Source of the DNA: Actinomadura fibrosa
GTDB taxonomy: Bacteria > Actinomycetota > Actinomycetes > Streptosporangiales > Streptosporangiaceae
Direction: 5' to 3'
NCBI RefSeq assembly: GCF_900659615.1
Contig: NZ_CAACUY010000087.1
Coordinates: 1-33,556, forward strand
DNA: 33,556 nt
Shown here in pieces: positions 28,136 to 33,556 of the stretch (the stretch's first letter is position 1; the number at the start of each line of letters is the position of its first letter). Made by a program: the position numbers and the translations under genes. Below the pieces are notes generated by a model, which was given only the letters and a program-made list of their open reading frames with translations, had not been told where the DNA came from and did no database searches.

Positions 28136-29083
28136 ATGCGCTTCGACTCGCTGCTCGACTCGCTCGGCCGGACGCCCCTGGTCGGGCTGCCCAGACTCGC
28201 ACCGGGCGGCGACGTCCGGCTCTGGGCCAAGCTGGAGGACCGCAACCCCACCGGGTCCGTGAAGGACCGCCCCGCCTTCTACATGATCGAGAAGGCGGAG
28301 AAGGAGGGGCTGCTGACGCCGGGCTGCACGATCTTGGAGCCGACCTCCGGCAACACCGGCATCTCGCTCGCCATGGTCGCCAAGCTGCGCGGCTACTCGA
28401 TGGTCTGCGTGATGCCGGAGAACACCTCCGCCGAGCGACGCCAGCTCCTGGAGATGTGGGGGGCGCGGATCATCTCGTCCCCGGCCGCCGGAGGCTCGAA
28501 CGAGGCCGTCCGCGTCGCGAAGGGCCTGGCGGAGGAGAACCCGGACTGGGTGATGCTCTACCAGTACGGCAACGAGGCCAACGCCCTCGCGCACTACGAG
28601 ACGACCGGTCCGGAGATCCTTGAGGACCTGCCGTCGGTGACGCACTTCGTCGCCGGGCTCGGCACCACGGGCACGCTGATGGGCGTGGGCCGCTTCCTGC
28701 GCGAGCGCGTCCCGGACGTCAAGATCGTCGCCGCGGAGCCGCGGTACGGCGAGCTGGTGTACGGGCTGCGCAACATCGACGAGGGGTTCATCCCGGAGCT
28801 GTACGACGACTCGGTGCTGACGACCCGGTACTCGGTGGGGTCGAAGGACGCGCTGCGCCGGACCCGCGAGCTGCTTGAGCAGGAGGGGATCTTCGCGGGC
28901 ATCTCCACGGGCGGCGCGCTGCACGCGGCGCTCGGCATGGCGGCGAAGGCCGTCAAGGCGGGCGAGCGCGCCGACATCGTGTTCGTCGTCGCCGACGGCG
29001 GCTGGAAGTACCTGTCCACGGGAGCCTACGGCGGCACGCTCGACGAGGCCGAGGCGCGGCTGGAAGGCCAGCTCTGGGCGTGA
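28136..29083 (+). CDS. cysM: Cysteine synthase (PLP-dependent, CysM type)
   Basis: 315 residues, fold-type II PLP enzyme. The Schiff-base Lys43 is in NPTGSVKDRPA. The substrate/PLP loop EPTSGNTGISLA is at 68-79, GLGTTGT (174-180) binds phosphate, and the C-terminal VVADGGWKYLSTGAYGG holds the pyridine-contacting segment. Sequence and neighbours point to the CysO-dependent O-phosphoserine form rather than CysK. Starts 9 nt after the cysO stop with no Shine-Dalgarno, so it is likely coupled translationally. Full length. Confidence 0.94.
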   Translation: MRFDSLLDSLGRTPLVGLPRLAPGGDVRLWAKLEDRNPTGSVKDRPAFYMIEKAEKEGLLTPGCTILEPTSGNTGISLAMVAKLRGYSMVCVMPENTSAERRQLLEMWGARIISSPAAGGSNEAVRVAKGLAEENPDWVMLYQYGNEANALAHYETTGPEILEDLPSVTHFVAGLGTTGTLMGVGRFLRERVPDVKIVAAEPRYGELVYGLRNIDEGFIPELYDDSVLTTRYSVGSKDALRRTRELLEQEGIFAGISTGGALHAALGMAAKAVKAGERADIVFVVADGGWKYLSTGAYGGTLDEAEARLEGQLWA

Positions 29084-29106
29084 CCGACGCCCTACGGCGC
29101 CGCCCG

Positions 29107-29158
29107 GTCCGGCACGGTAGAGTTCAGATTCGAACGAGATTCTAGAACCGTGCCGGAC
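29107..29158. promoter_or_regulatory. Large inverted repeat with internal operator/promoter-like sequence before the thioesterase gene
   Basis: GTCCGGCACGGT (29107-29118) and its exact complement ACCGTGCCGGAC (29147-29158) enclose 28 A/T-richer nt. Inside are a -10-like TAGAGT (29118-29123) and TTCGAACGAGATTCTAGAAC. The latter resembles TetR-type acyl-CoA/steroid operators of the TNNAACNNGTTNNA class, with one mismatch. The outer arms could also form a terminator for cysM. Confidence 0.5.
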
Positions 29159-29197
29159 GGGCGGACCGCCGGCGCACGGGGGACCGGGAGCGTGCGG

Positions 29198-29986
29198 ATG
29201 AGCAGGTTCGGCGACGCCACCGCGGTGAGGCGGGTCGACGAGGGGCGCTACGAGGCCGTCCTGGACGGCGACTACGGCTTCGCCGAGGCCGTCAACGGCG
29301 GTTACCTGATGGCCGTCCTCGACCGCGCCGCCGTGGACGCCTCCCCGCACGCGCACCCGGTCTCGACCGCGGCGAACTTCCTGCGGGTGGCCAAGCCCGG
29401 CCCCGCCCAGGTGATCGTCGACCAGCGCAAGGCGGGCCGCACCGCCGCCACGGCCCTCGTCACCCTCGTGCAGGACGACCGCCCGGTCGTGGACGCGCTG
29501 ATCACCACCGGCACCCTCGACGCGGACACCGAGCCGTCCTGGGCGGGCCCCGCCCCCGACCCCGCCGTGCCGCCGCTCGCCGAGTGCACCGAGTTCCTGC
29601 CCCGCACCGGCGAGCGGGGCTTCGCCGACCAGGTCGACATGCGCTTCGACCGTTCCACCATCGGCTGGCTGGACGGGCAGCCGAGCGGCAGCCCCGAGTC
29701 GCGGGCCTGGTTCCGGCTCCGCGACCCGCACGAGCCCGACGCGTACGCGCTCGCGCTCGCCGTCGACGCGCTGCCCCCCGTCGCCCTCAACCTCGGCACC
29801 AAGGGGTGGGCGCCCACCGTCGAGCTGACCTGGCACATGCGGGCGATCCCCGCCTCGGGCTGGCTGAACCTCTACGGCACCGGCCGGCTTCTCGCGGGCG
29901 GCTGGTTCGACGAGGAGGTCGAGGTCTGGGACTCGGCCGGCCGCCTCGTCGCGCAGAGCCGCCAGATCGCCCGCGCCGGCCGCTGA
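29198..29986 (+). CDS. Acyl-CoA thioesterase (double hot-dog, TesB-like)
   Basis: 262 residues with two hot-dog halves. Half 1 has YGFAEAVNGGYLMAVLDRAA and VSTAANFLRVAKPGPAQVIVDQRKAGRTAATALVTL. Half 2 has SRAWFRLRDPHEPDAYALALAVDALPPVALNLG, TVELTWHMRAIPASGWLNLYGTGRLLAGGWFDEEVEVWDSAGRLVAQSRQIA. This matches TesB-type / thioesterase-family acyl-CoA hydrolases. ATG 29198 (GGGAG 29186-29190 upstream) preferred; the GTG at 29150 lies inside the inverted repeat and could be a longer start. It takes the place that a rhomboid protease gene has in M. tuberculosis (Rv1337). Substrate unknown. Confidence 0.83.
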   Translation: MSRFGDATAVRRVDEGRYEAVLDGDYGFAEAVNGGYLMAVLDRAAVDASPHAHPVSTAANFLRVAKPGPAQVIVDQRKAGRTAATALVTLVQDDRPVVDALITTGTLDADTEPSWAGPAPDPAVPPLAECTEFLPRTGERGFADQVDMRFDRSTIGWLDGQPSGSPESRAWFRLRDPHEPDAYALALAVDALPPVALNLGTKGWAPTVELTWHMRAIPASGWLNLYGTGRLLAGGWFDEEVEVWDSAGRLVAQSRQIARAGR

Positions 29987-30010
29987 CCTGCGCGCGGAAC
30001 GCGCCCGCCG

Positions 30011-30036
30011 GCGCCGCGCCCGGCGTTTCGCGGCGC
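30011..30036 (+). terminator. Hairpin after the thioesterase gene
   Basis: GCGCCGCG (30011-30018) with CGCGGCGC (30029-30036) and a 10-nt loop, 24 nt after the stop codon. Confidence 0.5.
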
Positions 30037-30138
30037 GCTCCGGAGGGTTCGCCCGCGACCCGTGTGAACTGGGCCTATTTCCGGTGCGTGACCATGTGAT
30101 GTACACCGCATGACGTACTTCCGCGAACGGAACTCGCC

Positions 30139-30144
30139 TAGCCT
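30139..30144 (+). promoter_or_regulatory. murI: -10 element (TAGCCT) for murI
   Basis: TAGCCT lies 8 nt before the ATG at 30153, with no purine-rich ribosome site, so murI is probably transcribed with little or no leader. Confidence 0.5.
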
Positions 30145-30152
30145 TAAGCACC

Positions 30153-31016
30153 ATGTCCGAGTCTGCCCGCCGGGACGACCGTCCAGATTTTCCGGCCGAC
30201 GCCGCCGCCGACGCGCCGATCGGCATCTTCGACAGCGGCTTCGGCGGGCTCACCGTCGCGCGGGCGATCCTCGACCAGCTCCCGAACGAGCCGATCGTCT
30301 ACCTCGGCGACTCCGCGCGCCAGCCGTACGGGCCCCGCCCGATCGCCGAGGTCCGCGCGTTCGCCCTGGAGATGCTGGACGAGCTCGTCGACGAGGGCGT
30401 GAAGATGCTGGTGATCGCCTGCAACAGCGCCAGCTCGGCGATGCTGCGCGACGCCCGCGAGCGCTACGACGTCCCGGTCGTCGAGGTCATCAACCCGGCC
30501 GCCCGGCGCGCCGCCCGCGCCACGTCCAACGGGCGGGTCGGGCTCATCGCGACCGAGGCCACCGTGACCAGCCGGGCCTACGAGGACGCCTTCGCCGCCG
30601 CCCCCCACATCGAGCTGGTCAGCGCCGCCTGCCCCCGCTTCGTGGAGTTCGTCGAGGCGGGCGTGACGATGGGCGACGAGCTCCTCGACGCCGCCCGCGG
30701 CTACCTCCGCCCGATCGCCGACGCGGAGTGCGACACCCTCATCCTGGGCTGCACCCACTACCCATTGCTGACGGGCGTCATCTCGTATGTCGTCGGCGAC
30801 GGGGTCACACTGGTCTCAAGTGCCGACGAGACCGCCAAGGACGTGTACCGAGTGCTGCACGACCGCGGGCTGGCCCGCGCGGGGGCCGTGCCCGAGCCGC
30901 GGCACCGGTTCCGCGCGACCGGTGACCCCGCGGTGTTCGCCGCGCTCGGCCGCCGGTTCCTCGGGCCGGAGATCGGATCGGTGGAGACCACCCCCGGCAA
31001 GGCTCTAACCAGCTGA
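30153..31016 (+). CDS. murI: Glutamate racemase
   Basis: 287 residues; makes D-glutamate for peptidoglycan. Two-base mechanism residues Cys90 (ACNSASS) and Cys200 (LGCTHYPLL) are both present, with Asp27 in FDSGFGGLTVARAI and LGDSARQPYGPRP as substrate-site motifs. The first ~20 residues are an Asp/Ala/Arg-rich extension. Essential cell-wall enzyme. It keeps its usual place upstream of the Rv1339-like gene, rph and rdgB. Confidence 0.95.
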   Translation: MSESARRDDRPDFPADAAADAPIGIFDSGFGGLTVARAILDQLPNEPIVYLGDSARQPYGPRPIAEVRAFALEMLDELVDEGVKMLVIACNSASSAMLRDARERYDVPVVEVINPAARRAARATSNGRVGLIATEATVTSRAYEDAFAAAPHIELVSAACPRFVEFVEAGVTMGDELLDAARGYLRPIADAECDTLILGCTHYPLLTGVISYVVGDGVTLVSSADETAKDVYRVLHDRGLARAGAVPEPRHRFRATGDPAVFAALGRRFLGPEIGSVETTPGKALTS

Positions 31017-31056
31017 GACCACCTGATTCCTCGGGGACACAAGAGGAGGAGTGAGC

Positions 31057-31806
31057 GTGCGGGTCACTGTGATCGGCTGCTCCGGCAGTTTCCCGGGGCC
31101 GGATAGCCCCGCGTCCAGCTATCTGATCGAGGCGGACGGCTACGCGATGGTGCTCGACCTCGGCAACGGCGCGCTCGGATCGCTCCAGCGCTTCCGCTCG
31201 CTGTACGAGATCGACGCCGTCTGCATCTCGCACCTGCACGCCGACCACTGCCTCGACCTGTGCGGGTACTGGGTCGCCCGCACCTACTGTCCGGACGGCC
31301 CGCCGCCGCGGATCCCGGTGCACGGCCCCGAGGGCACCGCCCTCCGCATGGCGAGGGCCTACGACCTCGACCCCGACCCCGGCATGACCGGGACCTTCGA
31401 CTTCCGGACGCTGCGGCGCGGCCCCTACGACATCGGCCCCTTCCGGGTGACGACCGCGCTGATGCCGCACCCCGTCGAGGCGTACGCGTTCCGCATCGAG
31501 CACGGCGGCAGGACCCTCGCCTACTCCGGCGACACGGGCGCGTCCGAGACGCTGGTGGAGCTCGCGCGCGGCGCCGACCTGTTCCTGTGCGAGGCGTCCT
31601 TCCTGGACGGCCCCGGCCTGCCGTCCGAGCTGCACCTCACCGCGCGGGAGGCGGGCGAGCACGCCGCCGCCGCCGACGTCGGGAAGCTCGTCCTCACCCA
31701 CCTCGTCCCGTGGAACGATGCGGACGTCTCGCTCACGGAGGCCAAGGCGAGCGGCTACACCGGCGACATCGAGCTCGCGGCCGTCGGCGCCAGATACGAG
31801 CTGTGA
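31057..31806 (+). CDS. MBL-fold metal-dependent hydrolase (Rv1339-like phosphodiesterase)
   Basis: 249 residues. Metal-site motif HLHADH (59-64) in CISHLHADHCLDLCGYW, plus MPHPVEAYAF, YSGDTGASET and LVLTHLVPW supply the other ligands. N-terminal RVTVIGCSGSFPGPDSPASSYLIEADG is typical. The M. tuberculosis counterpart Rv1339 has been described as an atypical cAMP phosphodiesterase. GTG 31057 is chosen because AGGAGG (31044-31049) lies 7 nt upstream; GTG 31051 is too close to it. It is part of the murI-rph-rdgB stretch. Confidence 0.9.
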   Translation: MRVTVIGCSGSFPGPDSPASSYLIEADGYAMVLDLGNGALGSLQRFRSLYEIDAVCISHLHADHCLDLCGYWVARTYCPDGPPPRIPVHGPEGTALRMARAYDLDPDPGMTGTFDFRTLRRGPYDIGPFRVTTALMPHPVEAYAFRIEHGGRTLAYSGDTGASETLVELARGADLFLCEASFLDGPGLPSELHLTAREAGEHAAAADVGKLVLTHLVPWNDADVSLTEAKASGYTGDIELAAVGARYEL

Positions 31807-31841
31807 CCGCCGTCGACACGTCCCGCACACCCCCCGGGCAC

Positions 31842-31847
31842 TAGGCT
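31842..31847 (+). promoter_or_regulatory. rph: Leaderless-type -10 element (TAGGCT) for rph
   Basis: TAGGCT ends exactly 7 nt (GGTGCCC) before the ATG at 31855. No ribosome site is present, so rph-rdgB is probably leaderless. Confidence 0.6.
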
Positions 31848-31854
31848 GGTGCCC

Positions 31855-32574
31855 ATGGCACGCCCCGATGATCGCGCACCCGACCAGCTCCGTCCCGTCC
31901 GCGTCCACCGCGGCTGGCTCGACCACGCGGAGGGGTCGGTGCTCATCGAGTTCGGCGGCACCCGGGTGCTGTGCGCCGCGTCCGTCCAGGACTCGGTGCC
32001 CCGCTGGCGGCGCGACAGCGGCCTCGGCTGGGTCACCGCCGAGTACGCGATGCTGCCCCGCGCCACCAACACCCGCAACGACCGCGAGTCGATCAAGGGC
32101 CGGGTCGGCGGGCGCACGCACGAGATCTCCCGGCTGATCGGCCGCTCCATCCGGGCCTGCATCGACTTCAAGGCGCTCGGCGAGAACACCGTCCAGCTCG
32201 ACTGCGACGTCCTCCAGGCCGACGGCGGCACCCGCACCGCCGCGATCACCGGCGCCTATCTCGCGCTGGCCGACGCGGTCACCTGGATGCGCGGGCGCCG
32301 GCTCACCAAGGGCGACCCGCTGATCACCTCCGTGTCCGCCGTCAGCGTCGGCGTCGTGGACGGCGAGCCCCGCCTCGACCTCTGCTACGAGGAGGACTCC
32401 GCCGCCGAGACCGACATGAACGTCGTCTGCACCGGCGACGGCCGCTTCGTCGAGGTCCAGGGCACCGCGGAGGGCACGCCCTTCGACCGCGCCGAGCTCG
32501 ACGCCCTGCTCGACCTCGCGGCCGGCGGCTGCGCCGAGCTGACCCGCCTCCAGGCCGAGGCGCTGGCCCGGTGA
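31855..32574 (+). CDS. rph: Ribonuclease PH
   Basis: 239 residues; phosphorolytic 3' end trimming of tRNA precursors. Motifs are RPVRVHRGWLDHAEGSVLIEFGGTRVLCAASV, GWVTAEYAMLPRATNTRNDRE, RTHEISRLIGRSIRACIDFKALGENTVQLDCDVLQADGGTRTAAITGAYLAL and FVEVQGTAEGTPFDRAELDALLDLA. Length as in the family. Start fixed at ATG 31855 by the leaderless -10 and homology. Its TGA overlaps the GTG of rdgB (GTGA, 32571-32574). Confidence 0.95.
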   Translation: MARPDDRAPDQLRPVRVHRGWLDHAEGSVLIEFGGTRVLCAASVQDSVPRWRRDSGLGWVTAEYAMLPRATNTRNDRESIKGRVGGRTHEISRLIGRSIRACIDFKALGENTVQLDCDVLQADGGTRTAAITGAYLALADAVTWMRGRRLTKGDPLITSVSAVSVGVVDGEPRLDLCYEEDSAAETDMNVVCTGDGRFVEVQGTAEGTPFDRAELDALLDLAAGGCAELTRLQAEALAR

Positions 32575-33212
32575 GCGTCGTCCTCGCCACCCGCAACCAG
32601 GGCAAGATCCGCGAGCTCCGCCGGATCCTCGGCGGCATGCCGATCGTCGGCCTCGACGCGTTCCCGGACGCGCCGGACGTCCCCGAGACCGAGCTGACCT
32701 TCGAGGGCAACGCCCTGCTCAAGGCCCGCGCGATCGCCGCGCACACCGGCCTGCCCGCCGTCGCCGACGACTCCGGCCTGAGCGTCGACGCGCTGAACGG
32801 CATGCCCGGCGTGCTGTCGGCCCGCTGGTCCGGCCGGTTCGGCGACGCGTCCGGCGACAAGGACACCGCGAACCTCCGGCTCGTCCTCGACCAGCTCGGC
32901 GACGTCGCGGACGGCGCCCGCGGCGGCGCCTTCGTCTGCGTCGCCGCGCTCGTCATCCCGCCCGGCCCCGAACCCGGCGCGGGGCACGGGGTCGAGCACT
33001 GCGTCGAGGGCCGGATGCGCGGCACGATCACCCGCGAGCCCCGCGGCACCGGCGGCTTCGGCTACGACCCGATCTTCGTCCCGGACGGCGAGACGCGCAC
33101 CAGCGCCGAGCTGTCCCCGGACGAGAAGGACGCGATCAGCCACCGCGGCCGGGCCTTCCGCGCCCTGGCGGAGATCCTCCCCGACGCCCTGAAGACCGCC
33201 GGCCTGACCTAG
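32571..33212 (+). CDS. rdgB: Non-canonical purine NTP pyrophosphatase (ITPase)
   Basis: 213 residues; hydrolyses dITP/ITP/XTP to monophosphates and cleans the nucleotide pool. N-terminal VLATRNQGKIRELRRIL binds the triphosphate. TFEGNALLKARAIAAHTGLPAVADDSGLSVDALNGMPGVLSARWSG, GTGGFGYDPIFVPDG and SAELSPDEKDAISHRGRAFRAL are the Ham1 family motifs. Starts by 4-nt overlap with rph, a long-known pairing. Confidence 0.95.
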   Translation: MSVVLATRNQGKIRELRRILGGMPIVGLDAFPDAPDVPETELTFEGNALLKARAIAAHTGLPAVADDSGLSVDALNGMPGVLSARWSGRFGDASGDKDTANLRLVLDQLGDVADGARGGAFVCVAALVIPPGPEPGAGHGVEHCVEGRMRGTITREPRGTGGFGYDPIFVPDGETRTSAELSPDEKDAISHRGRAFRALAEILPDALKTAGLT

Positions 33213-33221
33213 CGTTTCACC

Positions 33222-33245
33222 CCGCGCCGTCCCCGGACGGCGCGG
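33222..33245 (+). terminator. Terminator hairpin after rdgB
   Basis: CCGCGCCGTCC (33222-33232) and its perfect complement (33235-33245), 2-nt central gap, starting 9 nt after the rdgB stop. Inner pairs would open to form a normal loop. Confidence 0.7.
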
Positions 33246-33327
33246 AAAGTTCGCGATCATGACAACCTGCGGGATCGGCGCGCCGGTTATTGGGGGTGTA
33301 CGGACACTTCCCCAGGGAGCAACTCAC

Positions 33328-33523
33328 ATGATCGACAAGGGTCGCATCAGGCGGGGCCCGGCCGTCCTGCTGGCCGGGCTCGGCGGGACGGGCCTCCTCG
33401 CCGGCGGGATCTGGCTGGCCGCCGGGACGGGCACGCCGACGCACGCGAAGCCGGTGGCCGCGCAGGGCGCGCTCTCGCACCGGACCCCGTCGGCCGCCGC
33501 CTCGCCGCTCGGCCCGTCGTGCA
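33328..33523 (+). CDS. N-terminal fragment of a putative exported protein, cut by the contig end
   Basis: ATG 33328 with GGGAG about 8 nt upstream. The 65 readable residues start MIDKGRIRRGPAVLLAGLGG. A basic N-terminus and a hydrophobic stretch (about residues 12-34) form a signal peptide or anchor, followed by a Pro/Ala/Ser linker ending at SPLGPSC. The frame then runs into the adapter at 33524, so the real 3' part is missing. I cannot name the family. Confidence 0.6.
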
Positions 33524-33556
33524 AGATCGGAAGAGCACACGTCTGAACTCCAGTCA
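33524..33556 (+). other. Illumina sequencing adapter (artefact, not genomic)
   Basis: All 33 bases from AGATCGGAAGAGC to the end match the standard TruSeq read-1 adapter letter for letter. It is library DNA left untrimmed at the end of the contig. Translations reaching into it (for example minus-strand peptides starting MCSSDL) are artefacts. Confidence 0.97.

Noticed and set aside
33217..33540. Minus-strand ORF starting MCSSDL
   Set aside because: Its first codons come from the sequencing adapter and the rest is antisense to the last gene and terminator.
1..33556. tRNA, rRNA, insertion sequence or prophage
   Set aside because: I saw no cloverleaf, rRNA segment, transposase or integrase motif, or terminal inverted repeats flanking a transposase.

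Overview
The window looks like chromosomal DNA from a high-GC actinomycete. Nearly every gene uses G/C third positions, GTG starts are common, and the gene order is a known actinobacterial housekeeping order. From memory, three stretches parallel Mycobacterium tuberculosis Rv1322A-Rv1341: methylmalonyl-CoA epimerase / thiolase / YbbN-type thioredoxin, pncB / clpS / DUF2017, and mec / cysO / cysM / murI / Rv1339-like / rph / rdgB. The LPHTG wall protein, the DivIVA-type coiled-coil protein and the MEDS-domain genes fit a Streptosporangiales-like organism such as Actinomadura, but the genus is inference. The last 33 bases are an Illumina adapter, so the window is a contig end, and the first ~95 bases also read inconsistently.

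Layout. 1-2.6 kb: tail of a 3-hydroxyacyl-CoA dehydrogenase, a small Cys/His protein and two alpha/beta hydrolases (+). 2.6-6.4 kb: AI-2E-type membrane protein, a hendecad-repeat DivIVA-like cytoskeletal protein and methylmalonyl-CoA epimerase (-). 6.4-13 kb: thiolase (+), DUF4230 protein (-), DUF3817 protein (+), a translationally coupled ABC ATPase/permease pair (-) and a thioredoxin-TPR protein (+). 13-20 kb: cytidylate-kinase-like protein, ACT-malic enzyme, LPHTG surface protein (-), YqgE/AlgH, DUF3039, a secreted M43 metalloprotease and a DEAD/DEAH helicase. 20-22.6 kb: NAD-salvage operon pncB-pncA-gntK (-). 22.7-23.6 kb: clpS-DUF2017. 23.7-27.1 kb: three paralogous MEDS-domain signalling genes (two MEDS-STAS, one MEDS-HATPase) lying between clpS/DUF2017 and the cysteine genes. 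27.2-33.2 kb: mec, a short leader-type ORF, cysO, cysM, a thioesterase, murI, an MBL phosphodiesterase-like gene, rph and rdgB.

How the genes work together. cysO-cysM-mec form the sulfur-carrier route to cysteine: CysO C-terminal thiocarboxylate is the sulfide donor, CysM adds it to O-phosphoserine, and the JAMM protease Mec releases cysteine. PncA and PncB recycle nicotinamide to NaMN. Mce, thiolase, 3HCDH and malic enzyme belong to acyl-CoA and C3/C4 metabolism. ClpS delivers N-degron substrates to Clp. The three MEDS proteins look like a partner-switching input module, but the STAS and HATPase motifs are degenerate.

Most unusual features. (1) Related 15-bp-period minisatellites occur inside or beside three unrelated genes, with 18-bp arrays at two loci; one 375-bp array inflates a MEDS loop by 125 residues. 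(2) A short ORF ending Tyr-Asp-Cys-Arg plus a 9-bp GC hairpin precede cysO and resemble a cysteine attenuator. (3) TANNNT-N7-start spacing recurs, indicating leaderless transcripts. (4) The coiled-coil protein contains 13 unbroken 11-residue repeats.
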